From CAZTGZ01 sp044339595 (lineage in GTDB: Bacteria; Bacteroidota; Bacteroidia; NS11-12g; UBA9320), in NCBI GenBank assembly GCA_044339595.1, contig JBIIVF010000062.1, positions 1-13,605 on the forward strand: 13,605 bases of DNA, written 5' to 3'. Shown piece after piece: positions 1 through 6,875 of this stretch; position 1 is the stretch's first letter; every line of letters starts with the position of its first letter. The notes below the pieces were generated by a model. It was not told the origin of the DNA and ran no database searches. It was given only the letters and a program-made list of their open reading frames with translations. A program made the translations under genes and the position numbers.

Positions 1-386
1 TAGAAATCCTCATTTCTGAACTCAGGCGACAAGGATGCCGCGGAAGGAAAAATGCTTGCAGGATTCCAATCCGGAAAACGAAGGTTCAACCAGGTCCAAT
101 AATCTGATGGAAGGGGCTCATTATAGTGTTCCGAGAAGCAGGAAGATTCTTGATTTAGCAGCGAAAAGGCGGTCAATAATGCCGTGTTTTCATCAATTGG
201 CAAGGTTCTGCCCAATCTGAACCAAGCAAAGGTCAGGTTGCGAAGATTCTTCCGGTCTTTGCTTCCAAACTTCTTATGAAGACGGAAATAATGCTGTAAA
301 TAGAGATGAAAAGGCAAATCTCCCGGATAGTTGCGTACCAATTCGATCGCTTGCCTGGCTTGATTATTTAAAATGTTTATGTTCAA
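1..386 (-). CDS. RsmB/NOP-family rRNA cytosine methyltransferase, N-terminal part (partial)
   Basis: This reading frame is open from the left edge of the window to an in-frame TAA at 405-407, and gives about 128 residues. It contains the stretch LPFHLYLQHYFRLHKKFGSK, followed by DRKNLRNL and FAWFRLGR. That matches the N-terminal helical domain of Bacteroidota RsmB/NOP (Fmu/Sun) RNA 5-methylcytosine methyltransferases, where 'GSKDR...FRLG' is characteristic. The SAM-binding Rossmann domain and catalytic cysteines would lie beyond the left edge, so the enzymatic call rests on the N-domain alone. No ATG precedes the conserved region. The best start is TTG at 384-386, which overlaps the TGA stop of the upstream lipoprotein gene as TTGA. 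That overlap suggests translational coupling in an operon with guaA and the lipoprotein gene. The methylated RNA position cannot be told from this fragment. Confidence 0.72.
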   Translation of the reverse strand, partial: MNINILNNQARQAIELVRNYPGDLPFHLYLQHYFRLHKKFGSKDRKNLRNLTFAWFRLGRTLPIDENTALLTAFSLLNQESSCFSEHYNEPLPSDYWTWLNLRFPDWNPASIFPSAASLSPEFRNEDF

Positions 387-1624
387 GGTGAAAGGGGTGT
401 AAGTTTATGGTCCTGATATTTCAGAATCCAAAGGTGGTTGTTATATCTGATTCCGTTTTGCGCGCTGAATTGAAAACAGGAGCCATTGTAAGCAAAACTC
501 TTGCCTGAAATATACATAGGAAAGGCGGTTCCAAAAGCCGACATTGCCTCGGATAAAAATCTGCCTTGAGCGTAACCGAGATGGGCATATTCACCCGGGT
601 CTGTTAAATATTTATTGCGATAATTTAGTCGAAAATAATAATTGGTTGAATCATGGTAATCCACAAACGAGGTGCCTACCAGATGCACATTGAGCGTTTC
701 CCAAAATTTATAGTCATTGTTCACCAAATCGACCCATTTGTATTCCCCTAAGATGATGACATTTTTTTTAACAGAGAAAATATTTCCTAACGTAACACTC
801 ACTACATTTTTTTCGGTAGTAGGCACATACACCAAATTTTGCTCTCCACTGAGATAAGTAGCCCAGGAATTGAAGTTTCCAAAGTTGACTTTTGTGTAGG
901 CGATTTTTTGTTTATCGAGCTCCGCCATTAGAACAGGAACAAATTCTTTATCATACTTTTTTCCGTCCCTCACAATAATGAATTTAGCCTTTGGATAGTT
1001 TCTTTTCAAAAAAGAAGCCATGGCCGTGGCCTTAGACTTACGATCAGTGTTTAGGTTAAAAAACAGAGGGTTCGGTTGTGAGAGCTGATCCACCGGAGAA
1101 AAAGGAGAAAAAACGGGTATTTTGTGTTTCAATCCAAAAGAAGAAACCAGATTCATGGCAACGTCTCCTATGGGTCCAATGATGGCATCAGCAGATTTTA
1201 ATTCTTGTTTAAAAAGTAATCGGGCAATGGATGCACTATCATTTGAAATACTATAAACGATGAGTTTAAAATTAACATCGTCGGTTTCAATTTCAAGAAA
1301 GGCCTCTTTCAAACCGAGATAATATTCAAACATGATGTCAGCGAGCCGTTCTTCTGATTGAAATGGCAGAATTACTGCCACTTTCAAATCTCTTTTTCGG
1401 TTGGCCACTTCATAACGATCTCCATAGAACCAAACCGTTTCGTTAGTTTTTGGTAAAGGCGCCGTTACATCCTCTTTCGGAAGCGGTGTTTGCTTTTCAG
1501 ATTTAACCACTTCCTTCGGTTTTTCGGGCGAGGGTTGCACAGGCTTACTTCCCTGTAGCAAAGCACAAGAACTCAGTAACAGTATAAATGCTGTTAAAAA
1601 TTGAATGCGGTTATTCCCACTCAA
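383..1624 (-). CDS. Lipoprotein with periplasmic-binding-protein (type 1)-like fold
   Basis: From the TTG at 1622-1624 the protein has 413 residues. It opens with MSGNNR, a hydrophobic stretch and lipobox LSSC (Cys20), so it is a predicted lipoprotein. A Pro/Lys/Thr-rich linker of about 50 residues follows. From about residue 80 the sequence (DLKVAVILPFQ, then ADAIIGPIGD and HKIPVFSPFSP) resembles type 1 periplasmic-binding folds, as in branched-chain amino acid receptors and LysM-linked 'ABC substrate-binding' proteins of Bacteroidota. No permease or ATPase gene is nearby, so transport is not supported; an envelope scaffold or sensor role is as likely. The start is uncertain. TTG 1624 overlaps guaA by 14 bp and gives a normal signal peptide. 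ATG 1654 or TTG 1660 would overlap by 44-50 bp and place 10-12 extra residues before it. The 3' end overlaps the methyltransferase gene. Confidence 0.75.
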   Translation of the reverse strand: MSGNNRIQFLTAFILLLSSCALLQGSKPVQPSPEKPKEVVKSEKQTPLPKEDVTAPLPKTNETVWFYGDRYEVANRKRDLKVAVILPFQSEERLADIMFEYYLGLKEAFLEIETDDVNFKLIVYSISNDSASIARLLFKQELKSADAIIGPIGDVAMNLVSSFGLKHKIPVFSPFSPVDQLSQPNPLFFNLNTDRKSKATAMASFLKRNYPKAKFIIVRDGKKYDKEFVPVLMAELDKQKIAYTKVNFGNFNSWATYLSGEQNLVYVPTTEKNVVSVTLGNIFSVKKNVIILGEYKWVDLVNNDYKFWETLNVHLVGTSFVDYHDSTNYYFRLNYRNKYLTDPGEYAHLGYAQGRFLSEAMSAFGTAFPMYISGKSFAYNGSCFQFSAQNGIRYNNHLWILKYQDHKLTPLSP

Positions 1625-3137
1625 TGGTAGAGGGTGGTTTGGAACTGATGTCATACACAACGCGATTGATACCTTTTATACCATTAATGATCTTATTGGA
1701 AACGCCGGCCAAAAAATCGAATGGAAGATGCGCCCAGTCTGCCGTCATCCCATCTACGGATGTAACAGCCCGAAGGCAAATGACATGCTCATACGTTCTT
1801 TCATCGCCCATAACCCCAACGGATTGAACAGGAAGAAAAATTGCGCCGGCTTGCCAAACCTTATCATACAAATTGTATTCTTTTAAAGAGCTGATAAATA
1901 CATCATCTGCTTCCTGAAGAATGGCTACTTTCTCGGGTGTAATATCATCAATGATTCGGATAGCCAAACCGGGTCCCGGAAATGGATGACGCTGTAATAG
2001 TTTATCGGAAATATTCAATTCTGCGCCTATCCGTCTAACTTCATCTTTAAACAACAATCGCAATGGTTCAATGAGCCCCATTTTCATATCTTCAGGCAAT
2101 CCACCTACATTGTGATGTGATTTGATGGTTACCGAAGGGCCATTAACCGAAACTGATTCAATCACATCCGGATAGATGGTGCCTTGTCCCAACCAACGGG
2201 CATCTTTCACTTGGGATGATTGTCGGTCGAATTCTTCAATAAAAACTCTCCCAATGATTTTTCTTTTTGTTTCCGGATCCTTGTGACCTTTGAGCGCATC
2301 TAAAAAATGATTTCCGGCACGCACTCCTTTGATATTGAGTCCCAAATGCTCATAGGTATCCATCACTTGTTCAAATTCACCTTTGCGAAGCAATCCGTTG
2401 TCAATAAAGATGCAGTGTAAGCGATCTCCAATGGCTCGGTGAATCAGGGTTGCGGCTACCGTTGAATCAACCCCACCGGATAAACCCATGATCACTTTAT
2501 CGTTTCCGACTTGCTTTTTGATGCTTTCAATGGTCGATTCGATGAAATGGGCAGGCGTCCATGATTGCGTGCATCCACAGATATTGACCGTAAAATTCCT
2601 CAGCACCTCTTTTCCTTCCAGTGAATGGGTCACTTCAGGATGAAATTGAATGCCATAAACCGGACGATGGTTGAGCTGAAACGCAGCATATTTAACCGAT
2701 TCGGTAGAAGCAATCAATTTGATGTCGGCCGGAATATCCATGATGGTATCTCCGTGTGACATCCAAACCTGACTTTGAGGACTTAAATTCTCGAGCAAAG
2801 GAGATTCTAATGTGTCTTTCAAATGAGCGCGTCCGTATTCACGGTGCTTTGAAGGCATCACATTGCCACCCAATTTTTGAGCCATTAACTGTGCACCGTA
2901 ACAAATTCCTAAGACGGGAACAGGCAAGGTAAAGAGATCGAAATCAACATCCGGAGAACCTTCGTCTCTCACGCTGCATGGGCTTCCGGAAAGAATGACT
3001 CCTTTAACGCCTTCATCCAATTTCAATGGACGATGGAAAGGATGAATTTCTGAGTAAATATTGAGTTCCCTGATTCTTCTCGCGATCAGTTGAGTATACT
3101 GTGATCCAAAATCGAGGATAATGATGCGTTCTTCCAT
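1611..3137 (-). CDS. guaA: GMP synthase (glutamine-hydrolysing)
   Basis: This cytosolic enzyme aminates XMP to GMP using glutamine and ATP, the last step of de novo guanine nucleotide synthesis. The 508-residue protein has the full architecture. The class I glutamine amidotransferase domain comes first, with LDFGSQYTQ at the N-terminus, nucleophile Cys79 in GICYGAQ, and His166/Glu168 in FHPEV. The ATP-pyrophosphatase domain follows, with P-loop SGGVDS at 220-225. The C-terminal dimerisation domain contains HPFPGPGLAIRI and ends in KPPSTIEWE, the usual GuaA terminus. I chose ATG 3137 because the family begins right before 'ILDFGSQ'; the frame is open to 3176 but the extra 13 residues look non-coding. 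A TAACTTTG promoter box lies 18 bp upstream of the chosen start, inside that extension. Its last 14 bases overlap the following lipoprotein gene, and it probably heads a guaA-lipoprotein-methyltransferase operon. Confidence 0.97.
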   Translation of the reverse strand: MEERIIILDFGSQYTQLIARRIRELNIYSEIHPFHRPLKLDEGVKGVILSGSPCSVRDEGSPDVDFDLFTLPVPVLGICYGAQLMAQKLGGNVMPSKHREYGRAHLKDTLESPLLENLSPQSQVWMSHGDTIMDIPADIKLIASTESVKYAAFQLNHRPVYGIQFHPEVTHSLEGKEVLRNFTVNICGCTQSWTPAHFIESTIESIKKQVGNDKVIMGLSGGVDSTVAATLIHRAIGDRLHCIFIDNGLLRKGEFEQVMDTYEHLGLNIKGVRAGNHFLDALKGHKDPETKRKIIGRVFIEEFDRQSSQVKDARWLGQGTIYPDVIESVSVNGPSVTIKSHHNVGGLPEDMKMGLIEPLRLLFKDEVRRIGAELNISDKLLQRHPFPGPGLAIRIIDDITPEKVAILQEADDVFISSLKEYNLYDKVWQAGAIFLPVQSVGVMGDERTYEHVICLRAVTSVDGMTADWAHLPFDFLAGVSNKIINGIKGINRVVYDISSKPPSTIEWE

Positions 3138-3154
3138 GCTGCTGATTAAGCATG

Positions 3155-3181
3155 CAAAGTTAAAACAATCCACCACAGCAA
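3155..3181 (-). promoter_or_regulatory. Predicted guaA promoter (Bacteroidota sigma-A type)
   Basis: Read on the - strand, 3162-3155 is TAACTTTG, a full match to the Bacteroidota -7 consensus TAnnTTTG, followed by CA. A TTG that could serve as the -33 element sits at 3181-3179, with 16 bp between them, slightly short for the usual spacing. Transcription would start near 3150, giving a leader of about 13 nt before ATG 3137. This supports that ATG over the longer frame. Confidence 0.5.
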
Positions 3182-3211
3182 TGGTGAAAGGAGTAGAAGA
3201 ATTATCAACGG

Positions 3212-3916
3212 CTACTCGTCAATGAACTTATATCCTACGCCACGAAGTGATTTGAAATGCACAGGGTTTTTAGGATCCGGTTCAAAATACTTTCGGAAAG
3301 CAAGAATAAAATTATCAATGGTTCGGGTAGATGGGTAAACTGAATATCCCCAAACCGTTTGAAGTATTTTTTCGCGACTTACGACTTCATTTTTATTGTC
3401 GATGAGCAGCTTGAGCAGCAAAGCTTCTTTTTTGGTTAATGAGAAATGACCTGAAACGCCTTTGGCTTCGTAAGAATCAAAATTTACATAATTGTCTCCG
3501 AAACTAAAGTCCAGAAAATTCTGCTTGGTTTCGCCATCATCCCTGCGATTCAGGAGTTTTTTGATGCGTAGCAGCAATTCTTCAAGATTGAAAGGTTTGG
3601 TAAGGTAATCATCTCCCCCTTTTTTTAGACCTAGAACGCGATCTTCTGCTGAGCTTTTAGCAGACAAGAACATGATGGGCACCACTGCATTGTGCAAGCG
3701 AATATTCTCACAAACAGCGATTCCATCAATGTTTGGAATCATGATGTCTAAAATCACCAAATCAAATTTTTGTTCTTTGAACTTGTTGATGGCACTGAGA
3801 CCATCATGCACCAGTACAGGATGGTAATCTTCGATTTCGAGGTTTAGTTTGATGGTTTCAGCCAAGTGCTTTTCATCTTCAACCAATAAAATTCGTTTTT
3901 TTTCCTGTTCTGGCAT
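3212..3916 (-). CDS. OmpR/PhoB-family response regulator
   Basis: A 234-residue two-domain transcription factor. The receiver domain (about 7-120) has the acidic pair Glu13/Asp14, phosphoacceptor Asp57 in LVILDIMIP, switch Ser85 in FLSAK and Lys107 in LTKPFN. The C-terminal winged-helix domain (about 130-232) has the OmpR pattern LTKKEALLLKLL ... SREKIL ... VYPSTRTIDNFILAFRKYF ... LRGVGYKF. It is expected to be phosphorylated by the histidine kinase encoded just upstream and to bind DNA as a dimer. The kinase-first order and sequence style recall the RprX/RprY pair of Bacteroides, but I cannot establish orthology. The kinase stop is 79 bp before this ATG, and that gap holds two inverted repeats. 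The target genes are not evident from the window. Confidence 0.93.
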   Translation of the reverse strand: MPEQEKKRILLVEDEKHLAETIKLNLEIEDYHPVLVHDGLSAINKFKEQKFDLVILDIMIPNIDGIAVCENIRLHNAVVPIMFLSAKSSAEDRVLGLKKGGDDYLTKPFNLEELLLRIKKLLNRRDDGETKQNFLDFSFGDNYVNFDSYEAKGVSGHFSLTKKEALLLKLLIDNKNEVVSREKILQTVWGYSVYPSTRTIDNFILAFRKYFEPDPKNPVHFKSLRGVGYKFIDE

Positions 3917-3924
3917 TCTTGTGT

Positions 3925-3970
3925 GTTTAATTTGTTAAACGTCGCATTAATCTTCAAAGATTGGATTAAT
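3925..3970. repeat. Two inverted repeats between kinase and regulator genes
   Basis: GTTTAA-TTTG-TTAAAC (3925-3940) is a perfect 6-bp inverted repeat with a 4-nt loop. ATTAATC (3946-3952) and GATTAAT (3964-3970) form a second perfect 7-bp inverted repeat with an 11-nt spacer. Both lie in the 79-bp gap ahead of the response regulator ATG. They could be operator half-sites for an autoregulated OmpR-type protein, or weak mRNA hairpins that set the kinase-to-regulator ratio. Neither is followed by a T-run long enough to call a terminator. Confidence 0.4.
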
Positions 3971-3995
3971 CGAGCATCAAATTGTCATAGACTTT

Positions 3996-5132
3996 TCATT
4001 TTTTATGCGGAAGCCTAATCCGAAACCTCGTTCCCTTTGGAATATTGTCTTCAATTTCTATTTTACCTCCATGTTCTTTGATAGCCTGGCTCGCGATGAA
4101 CAATCCCAAACCTGTTCCTTTAGTGTTGCGAACTTCTTCATCTTCTACTCGATAAAATTTCTTAAATACCCTTTTTCGATGTTGTTTAGGAATACCAGGG
4201 CCTCTATCTGCAACCTCAATCAAGATCGAATTTTTAGTGTTATATAATTTGAGATCTACGGGTTGATCGCCTGAATATTTAAAAGCATTTTCTACCAGGT
4301 TATTTATCGTAATTTTCAATATGAACGGGTCTCCGGTAAATTCTAAACCGGGTTCAATTTCCGCATTTACTTGTCCTCTGATTTCAAAATGATCCGCAAT
4401 TTCATTGAGCATTTCACTCAACGAGAACGACTCACTTCCATAATTGTAGCGATCGTTTTCAATTTGCATGGCGGTGAGCATATTCTCGGTCAATTCGTTT
4501 AACCGGTCGGCATTTTCAAGTGCGTTGTTCAGTAACCCTTTGGCTTTTTCTTTATCAAGATCTCTGGCGATAATGGTTTGAAGGATCAGCTTAATGGATG
4601 CCAAAGGGGTCTTAAATTCATGCGTCACTGAAAGGAGGAAGTTATTCTGTTGTTTATTAAGGTCATACAAGAATTTAACGCCGTAATAAACCCCGAAGAT
4701 CCCTGCTCCTACTAAGATCATCAGCACAATAGATTCAATCAAATAGAATCTAGAGTTGGTGTTCTTTTCAATCTCCAATTCTCTTTTTTGCAGACTGGAT
4801 ACCTCAATGGATATCACATTCTTGCCCAGCATACTGTCGTAAACCGCTTCAAAACTTCTGAAGTACTCTTCGGTTAGATACTGATTCAATTTGGTAGTAT
4901 CTACCTCAAGTTCAATTTGACGTAAATAATATACCCTTGCCTCTTGACCTGAGAATTTGCCGGATTTAGCCTTCTCAATAACCTTCAACATACAAGCTTC
5001 TCTGCCTGCTCTGAGAATCTGATTTTTTAATTTGTACTCACGGTTTGTAAAATCAATCAACGAAAAAGTCAGCCATCCGAATGCCAGAAGAATATAAATT
5101 ACAATCAGTAAGAAAAATAAATTGAGCTTCAA
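3996..5132 (-). CDS. Membrane sensor histidine kinase (HATPase_c/HisKA)
   Basis: From TTG 5132 the protein has 378 residues. It has TM1 at about 3-24, an extracytoplasmic sensor segment of roughly 105 residues without a recognisable domain, and TM2 at about 131-155. The HisKA domain follows, with phospho-acceptor His171 in SVTHEFKTP. The ATPase domain has N box NNLVENAFKYS (277-287), G1 DRGPGIP (309-315), F box FKKFYR and G2 GTGLGLF (339 onward). It should autophosphorylate and pass phosphate to the OmpR-type regulator encoded 79 bp downstream. The start is a judgement: the frame is open up to ATG 5237 and ATG 5276. TTG 5132 begins MKLNLFFLLI, directly before TM1, lies about 20 bp downstream of a good promoter, and avoids overlapping the divergent cytochrome gene at 5256. 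The extra 35-48 residues of the longer forms look non-coding. Confidence 0.9.
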   Translation of the reverse strand: MKLNLFFLLIVIYILLAFGWLTFSLIDFTNREYKLKNQILRAGREACMLKVIEKAKSGKFSGQEARVYYLRQIELEVDTTKLNQYLTEEYFRSFEAVYDSMLGKNVISIEVSSLQKRELEIEKNTNSRFYLIESIVLMILVGAGIFGVYYGVKFLYDLNKQQNNFLLSVTHEFKTPLASIKLILQTIIARDLDKEKAKGLLNNALENADRLNELTENMLTAMQIENDRYNYGSESFSLSEMLNEIADHFEIRGQVNAEIEPGLEFTGDPFILKITINNLVENAFKYSGDQPVDLKLYNTKNSILIEVADRGPGIPKQHRKRVFKKFYRVEDEEVRNTKGTGLGLFIASQAIKEHGGKIEIEDNIPKGTRFRIRLPHKK

Positions 5133-5155
5133 TGGCCTGCTTGAAATTATGTTTC

Positions 5156-5185
5156 CAAAAATACATGAATTCTGATATAGCCAAA
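5156..5185 (-). promoter_or_regulatory. Predicted promoter of the histidine kinase-regulator operon
   Basis: On the - strand, TTTG at 5185-5182 is followed, 18 bp later, by TATTTTTG at 5163-5156. The two elements match the Bacteroidota -33 (TTTG/TTG) and -7 (TAnnTTTG) consensus at a plausible spacing, the best two-part promoter in the window. Transcription should begin near 5151, about 19 nt before TTG 5132. If the promoter is real, ATG 5237 and ATG 5276 cannot be the starts used from it. Confidence 0.5.
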
Positions 5186-5255
5186 GAGATGAATGAAATA
5201 AAAGTGCCCTGAGTTTAAAATGATGGCTTGCCTGCATTAATTTGCGATCGAAATT

Positions 5256-5525
5256 TTGGAAAAACAAGTAAAACATCCGTTGCCGGTCATTACCCGGAGG
5301 AAGCTATCCCTTTGTAACGGGGCAGACAAGATGGAAATATGGATCGCCTATAAGGGTAAGGTTTATGATGTAACAGAAAGTCGGCTTTGGAAAGGCGGGA
5401 AACACTACGAGCATTGGGCAGGACAAGATTTAACCCATGAGTTAAAAGACGCGCCCCACACGGTGGAAGTATTCAAGAGATATCCGCTGATCGGAATTTT
5501 GGAGGATGGACCTAACTCGGATTAA
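5256..5525 (+). CDS. Small cytochrome b5-like heme-binding domain protein
   Basis: The only + strand gene, encoding 89 residues that are nearly all one domain. It has the order typical of small bacterial cytochrome b5-like heme/steroid-binding proteins: ITRRKL, WIAYKGKVYDVTESRLWKGG, KHYEHWAGQDLT, then LKDAPHTVEVFKRYPLIGIL. His50, His53 and His68 are candidate heme ligands; which pair binds cannot be decided here. There is no signal peptide or membrane segment, so it should be a soluble cytoplasmic carrier or sensor; its redox partner is unknown. The start is probably TTG 5256, with TTG 5278 as a shorter option just ahead of the domain; no ATG precedes the domain. Upstream, TTAATTTG (5237-5244) is a one-mismatch -7 box. 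It diverges from the kinase gene and converges on rpiB, so it is a single-gene unit. Confidence 0.85.
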   Translation: MEKQVKHPLPVITRRKLSLCNGADKMEIWIAYKGKVYDVTESRLWKGGKHYEHWAGQDLTHELKDAPHTVEVFKRYPLIGILEDGPNSD

Positions 5526-5536
5526 ATCCAAGTAAC

Positions 5537-5554
5537 GAACTATTGTTTTAGTTC
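5537..5554. terminator. Weak hairpin between convergent genes
   Basis: GAACTA and TAGTTC form a perfect 6-bp inverted repeat around a 6-nt loop, in the 54-bp gap between the convergent cytochrome b5-like and rpiB genes. It is AT-rich and lacks a long T-run on either side, so it is at best a weak bidirectional terminator. Confidence 0.25.
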
Positions 5555-5579
5555 CTAAAATTCTATCGCGTAGTTTGGT

Positions 5580-6020
5580 TTAAATATTGGGTGAAATTTT
5601 ATCTACCCGCAAAGCATGACGGCCACCTTCAAAGGAAGTTTCTAAAAATGTCTTCACCATATTCAATGCTTCTGACTGATTTACAAATCTGGCCGGAACA
5701 CAAATAACGTTTGCATTGTTATGCTGACGCGCCAATTTTGCTATTTCTTCATTCCAGCATAAGGCGGCGCGAATATCCCGATGTTTGTTGGCAGTCATGC
5801 AAACGCCATTTCCACTTCCGCAAATAAGTATGCCCAAAACGCATTTTTGGGTACTAATGGCATTGGCTAAAGGGTGTACATGATCCGGATAATCTACGGA
5901 ATCATTGGTATCCGTTCCGAAATTTAAAAAATTATATTCGGCCTCTAAAGACTCCATTAAATAGTTTTTCAACTCGGTACCTGCGTGGTCATTGGCGATG
6001 GCAATCATTAGTTTATTCAT
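5580..6020 (-). CDS. rpiB: Ribose-5-phosphate isomerase B
   Basis: This enzyme interconverts ribose 5-phosphate and ribulose 5-phosphate in the non-oxidative pentose phosphate pathway, in the cytosol. The 146-residue protein has the RpiB/LacAB fold signature: IANDHAG at 8-14 (substrate-binding Asp11/His12), LICGSGNG with catalytic Cys67, MTANKHRDIRAALCW, and HNNANVI with His100 as the likely ring-opening base. CGSGNG replaces the CGTGIG of E. coli RpiB; as far as I recall this variant is usual in Bacteroidota. I chose ATG 6020 (MNKLMIAIANDHAG), leaving an 8-bp gap after tatC; a TTG at 6032 would add only four residues. It is the last gene of the fabG-tatC-rpiB operon. Confidence 0.94.
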   Translation of the reverse strand: MNKLMIAIANDHAGTELKNYLMESLEAEYNFLNFGTDTNDSVDYPDHVHPLANAISTQKCVLGILICGSGNGVCMTANKHRDIRAALCWNEEIAKLARQHNNANVICVPARFVNQSEALNMVKTFLETSFEGGRHALRVDKISPNI

Positions 6021-6028
6021 GTTTTGAT

Positions 6029-6865
6029 TCAATAACTGTTTAATGCATTTCTTTTTTCAACCCTTGCGGCGATGACAATCCCGGCTTCATACAAAAATAA
6101 GATCGGCACACTCATTACCAATTGACTGGCTACATCAGGGGGCGTAACAATTCCGGCAATTAATAAGGTTGCCACAATTGAATGTTTACGGTATTTTCTA
6201 AGCAATTGCGACGACACTACACCCAATTTTGCCAGAAAATAAATGAGCAATGGCAATTCAAATATCAACCCCGTGGCAAGTGTCATCATTGTTACAAAAG
6301 AGATATAGGATTCAAGGGTAATTTGATTAACGATCCTTTCTGAAACGGTGTAATTAAACAGATAATTAACGGAAATTGGCGTTAGGAGATAATAACCAAA
6401 TAGAATTCCAATAAAAAATAACAAGCTGGTAATAAATACGATACTGGTTGTTTTTCTTCTTTCAGTGGGCCTTAAAGCCGGCTTAACAAACCTCCATATT
6501 TCCGAGAGCAAATAGGGAAACGCCAAAAGTATTCCGCCAACAAAAGCCACGATAATATGTTGAACTAGCTGACCACTCAGAGATATATTCTGGGCCTTAA
6601 ATTTAAAATCATCGATGCAGAGTTTATCTGAATCATATAGCCAATAAGACAACTTGCAAATCATGCGGTAAGTAAAGAAGTCCTTATCCACCGGACCAAA
6701 GATGATTTCATCAAAAATAAAAGTACCGAAAATAAAGCACACCACGGTACCCAATAAAATGGCAACAACGGAGCGAACCAAATGCCAACGCAATTCTTCG
6801 ACATGATCGAAGAACGACATACTTTTTTCTTCTGCCTTATCTACGTCTACCTGATCTAATGCCAT
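6029..6865 (-). CDS. tatC: Sec-independent protein translocase TatC
   Basis: TatC is the inner-membrane receptor of the twin-arginine pathway; it recognises RR signal peptides and assembles with TatA/TatB to export folded proteins. The 278-residue protein has the cytoplasmic N-terminal motif FFDHVEELRWHLVRS (Glu23/Glu24, signal-peptide site) and about six hydrophobic segments. Other family landmarks are FPYLLSEIWRFVKPALRPTE before TM3, FGYYLLTPISVNYL, and TPPDVASQ at 241-248. The ATG at 6865 is 10 bp after the fabG stop, so the two are co-transcribed. The periplasmic loop between TM1 and TM2 (about 58-98) is longer than in E. coli. No tatA or tatB homologue is in this window, so the partner is encoded elsewhere. 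Confidence 0.96.
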   Translation of the reverse strand: MALDQVDVDKAEEKSMSFFDHVEELRWHLVRSVVAILLGTVVCFIFGTFIFDEIIFGPVDKDFFTYRMICKLSYWLYDSDKLCIDDFKFKAQNISLSGQLVQHIIVAFVGGILLAFPYLLSEIWRFVKPALRPTERRKTTSIVFITSLLFFIGILFGYYLLTPISVNYLFNYTVSERIVNQITLESYISFVTMMTLATGLIFELPLLIYFLAKLGVVSSQLLRKYRKHSIVATLLIAGIVTPPDVASQLVMSVPILFLYEAGIVIAARVEKRNALNSY

Positions 6866-6875
6866 TATGTTTTTT

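Noticed and set aside
35..220. A 61-codon + strand frame at the left edge
   Set aside because: It lies antisense to the partial RNA methyltransferase frame, which gives a recognisable protein; the + strand product looks like nothing.
1588..1886. Overlapping + strand frames of 79 and 93 codons
   Set aside because: They are antisense to the conserved 3' end of guaA and the signal peptide region of the lipoprotein gene, and show no domain-like features.
3191..3217. GAGTAG/CTACTC inverted repeat at the response regulator stop, as a terminator
   Set aside because: The stem is only 6 bp with a 15-nt loop and is followed by CTTT rather than a T-run; too weak to call.
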